Part shown: in pieces, positions 6,241 to 7,377 of the stretch
Numbering within the stretch: position 1 is the stretch's first letter
Layout: each line of letters starts with the position of its first letter
Assembly: GCA_007133115.1 (NCBI GenBank)
Contig: SLNI01000094.1
Location: 1 to 7,377, forward strand
Direction: 5' to 3'
Length of the DNA stretch: 7,377 nt
Source: Thioalkalivibrio sp.
GTDB taxonomy: Bacteria > Pseudomonadota > Gammaproteobacteria > Ectothiorhodospirales > Ectothiorhodospiraceae
Notes under the pieces: model-generated
Told to the model about the DNA's origin: nothing
Database searches by the model: none
Seen by the model: only the letters and a program-made list of their open reading frames with translations
Program-made: the position numbers and the translations under genes

Positions 6241-6332
6241 TTCAGCGAGACTTCCGGCAGGACGAACCACGAAGTCTTGCCACCGGGTCATTGCAGTCGC
6301 AGGGCGGTTCGCGTGAAGCCGATCGACTCGAT
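6162..6332 (+). promoter_or_regulatory. cluster of stem-loops in the leader of the response regulator
   Basis: SL1: GTCCGCTC (6162-6169) with GAGCGGAC (6188-6195), eight perfect pairs plus an inner GCG/CGC. SL2: GACCGT (6193-6198) with ACGGTC (6211-6216), then TCGA-GCG-TCGA inside, ten pairs with one bulged A; it shares 6193-6195 with SL1. SL3: 6245-6254 with 6271-6280, ten pairs including one G-U. SL4: 6305-6310 with 6315-6321, six pairs with one bulge and a four-base loop. A dyad ATCGA-C-TCGAT follows at 6322-6332. I recognise no known riboswitch family. It could be a structured mRNA leader, an sRNA or a set of operators. Confidence 0.45.
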
Positions 6333-6374
6333 GTGTTGCGGGTCCGCGGTCAGGATGCGGGAGGTGGCCGTTGA
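6237..6374 (+). CDS. possible 45-codon frame coupled to the regulator
   Basis: The ATG overlaps the preceding TGA (ATGA), and its own TGA overlaps the TTG start of the response regulator (TTGA), both by four bases. AGGG at 6224-6227 is a modest ribosome site. The product begins MIQRDFRQDEPRS and ends GQDAGGGR: hydrophilic, Arg/Gly/Gln-rich, with no motif I know. Only about half the codons end in G or C by hand count, which seems low for this GC-rich window. It may be a coupling leader peptide or a chance frame. Confidence 0.22.
   Translation: MIQRDFRQDEPRSLATGSLQSQGGSREADRLDVLRVRGQDAGGGR
6359..6364 (+). promoter_or_regulatory. Shine-Dalgarno that fixes a TTG start
   Basis: GGGAGG ends six bases before TTG at 6371. 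The next in-frame stop upstream is TGA at 6314, with no ATG or GTG between, so the TTG is the only reasonable start for the regulator. Confidence 0.7.
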
Positions 6375-7135
6375 TCGACGGGGATTCAGATGCAGTCGAT
6401 CTGCCTCGGGTCCTCGTCGCGTCCAGGGATCGTGACACGCGGAAAGGGTGGGTGCAGGGTTTGCAGGGTGAGGGGTTCAACTGCCAGGCCGTCAGCACGG
6501 CAGGCCAGGCACGTGGGGCACTGCACCGGGGAACCTTCAAGATTGCGGTCGTCGAGGACGGCCTGTCGGGTGGCGATGTTCTTGAAGTGTGGAGTCACAG
6601 CCGGAGCGATGCCCGGCCGGGGCTGGTCTTCGTTGGGCTGGAGCCCTGGGGAGATCGGCGGACTCACGTGTTGAGCCAGGGTGCCGACCACTATCTCTGT
6701 CGTCCGGTGCAGCCGGTCGAACTCTTGTACACCGTGCGCAATCTCATGCAGCGAATCGATCCCGGCTGGAACTGGGGATGGACGCTGGATCCCCTGAGAT
6801 GGCGCCTTCTTGCCCCCAACACGCGAAGCCTGCGGTTGACTCTGAAGGAGAAGATTCTGCTGCGGGCGTTGATGGAGCGCGCGGGGACGCCGATCCCGCG
6901 CGATGAACTTGCCTGGTTCCTCGAAGCGGACCCTCGGGTGAAACATTCCCGAGGTATGGATATCATGGTGCGCCGGTTGCGCAAAAAGATGAGCGACACG
7001 CTCGGGTTGGATGCGCCCCTGATGACTTTGCACGGGGTAGGATACGCGTTCACCGCGAAGGCCACGGTTCTGGAGGAAGAACTGGTGGCGGACGAAATCG
7101 ATGAGACGTCCGACGGGAGTCCGTCGTCAAACTGA
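6371..7135 (+). CDS. OmpR/PhoB-type response regulator with a degenerate receiver
   Basis: 254 residues from a TTG start. Residues 12-128 fold-match a receiver domain: PRVLVA first strand, IAVVEDGLSGGD (58-69) at the phosphorylation loop, GADHYLCRP (104-112) at strand five. The phosphoacceptor Asp is Glu62, the acidic pair after strand one is replaced (Ser18-Arg19, with Asp20 next), and the conserved Lys is Arg111. Normal phosphotransfer therefore seems unlikely, and Glu may mimic the active state. Residues 153-230 are a winged helix of the Trans_reg_C class: LTLKEKILLRALMERAG, IMVRRLRKKM as recognition helix, and TLHGVGYAF as the wing. An acidic tail (234-254) follows. No histidine kinase is visible. 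It lies 28 bases before a mannose-1-phosphate guanylyltransferase gene, so control of polysaccharide synthesis is a reasonable guess only. Confidence 0.85.
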   Translation: MIDGDSDAVDLPRVLVASRDRDTRKGWVQGLQGEGFNCQAVSTAGQARGALHRGTFKIAVVEDGLSGGDVLEVWSHSRSDARPGLVFVGLEPWGDRRTHVLSQGADHYLCRPVQPVELLYTVRNLMQRIDPGWNWGWTLDPLRWRLLAPNTRSLRLTLKEKILLRALMERAGTPIPRDELAWFLEADPRVKHSRGMDIMVRRLRKKMSDTLGLDAPLMTLHGVGYAFTAKATVLEEELVADEIDETSDGSPSSN

Positions 7136-7163
7136 ACCTGCGTACCCAAGGGAAGCTCGTGCT

Positions 7164-7377
7164 ATGTCAATCCAACCCGTGATTCTGGCGGGCGGTGCCG
7201 GCTCGCGCCTCTGGCCACTGTCCCGCGCTGAATATCCCAAACCCTTCATTCCCTTGCTGGGTGAGACGTCGTTGTTCCAGGCGACGCTGGGGCGTACTCG
7301 AGCACTGAACGGTGCGCAGCCGCCGATCGTTGTCTGCAATGAATCGCAGCGCTTCCTCGTGGCGGAGCAATTACGGG
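7164..7377 (+). CDS. manC: mannose-1-phosphate guanylyltransferase, N-terminal part, 3'-truncated
   Basis: The first 71 codons of a gene that runs off the window. ATG at 7164 is preceded by AAGGGA (7148-7153) at a ten-base spacing. The start SIQPVILAGGAGSRLWPLSR, followed by YPKPF (24-28), is the nucleotide-binding signature of the ManC/AlgA/XanB family, with GGAGSRLWP at 10-18. The enzyme makes GDP-mannose from mannose-1-phosphate and GTP in the cytoplasm, feeding exopolysaccharide, O-antigen or alginate-type synthesis. Many homologues carry a C-terminal phosphomannose isomerase domain; whether this one does cannot be seen. It could equally be named algA or xanB. It is on the same strand as, and close to, the regulator, so co-transcription is likely. 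Confidence 0.9.
   Translation, partial: MSIQPVILAGGAGSRLWPLSRAEYPKPFIPLLGETSLFQATLGRTRALNGAQPPIVVCNESQRFLVAEQLR

Overview
This GC-rich window, with long spurious open frames on both strands, looks like chromosomal DNA from a proteobacterium. It is probably gammaproteobacterial, because an adjacent DUF2868 / DUF3482 gene pair is typical of beta- and gammaproteobacteria. The taxonomic call is inference; no rRNA or other marker gene is present. I see no tRNA, insertion sequence, CRISPR array or phage gene.

Layout. (1) Positions 1-2363, plus strand: the 3' part of a DUF2868 membrane protein, overlapping by ATGA a DUF3482 GTPase with a membrane-inserting Gly/Ala-rich segment. The two probably form one membrane-associated complex of unknown function. 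(2) Positions 2411-5589, minus strand, convergent with the first pair: a ChaN-like periplasmic protein with a C-terminal PDZ domain, overlapping by ATGA an exported M1-type zinc metallopeptidase that lacks a recognisable GAMEN motif. (3) Positions 5590-6370: a region of about 780 bases with no long gene. It holds a well-supported 39-residue single-pass membrane protein gene (5829-5948, minus) with a perfect Shine-Dalgarno and a plausible sigma-70 promoter. It also holds several stem-loops, an unusual set of GTAAGAGC repeats, and two weak small frames on the plus strand, joined to each other and to the next gene by 4-base overlaps. (4) Positions 6371-7377, plus strand: an OmpR/PhoB-type response regulator whose receiver has lost the phosphoacceptor Asp (Glu in its place) and the conserved Lys (Arg in its place), then 28 bases later the start of a mannose-1-phosphate guanylyltransferase (manC/algA type), cut by the window end.

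How the parts may work together. The minus-strand block reads as a periplasmic hydrolase pair (ChaN-PDZ plus M1 peptidase), possibly transcribed with the small membrane protein upstream. The plus-strand block at the right looks like the start of a GDP-mannose or exopolysaccharide locus, with a phosphorylation-independent regulator as its first clear gene. The structured, gene-poor region between these divergent blocks is the least explained part. The best candidates for something undescribed are the 39-residue membrane protein, the cluster of stem-loops ahead of the atypical regulator, and the coupled ChaN-PDZ / M1 pair.
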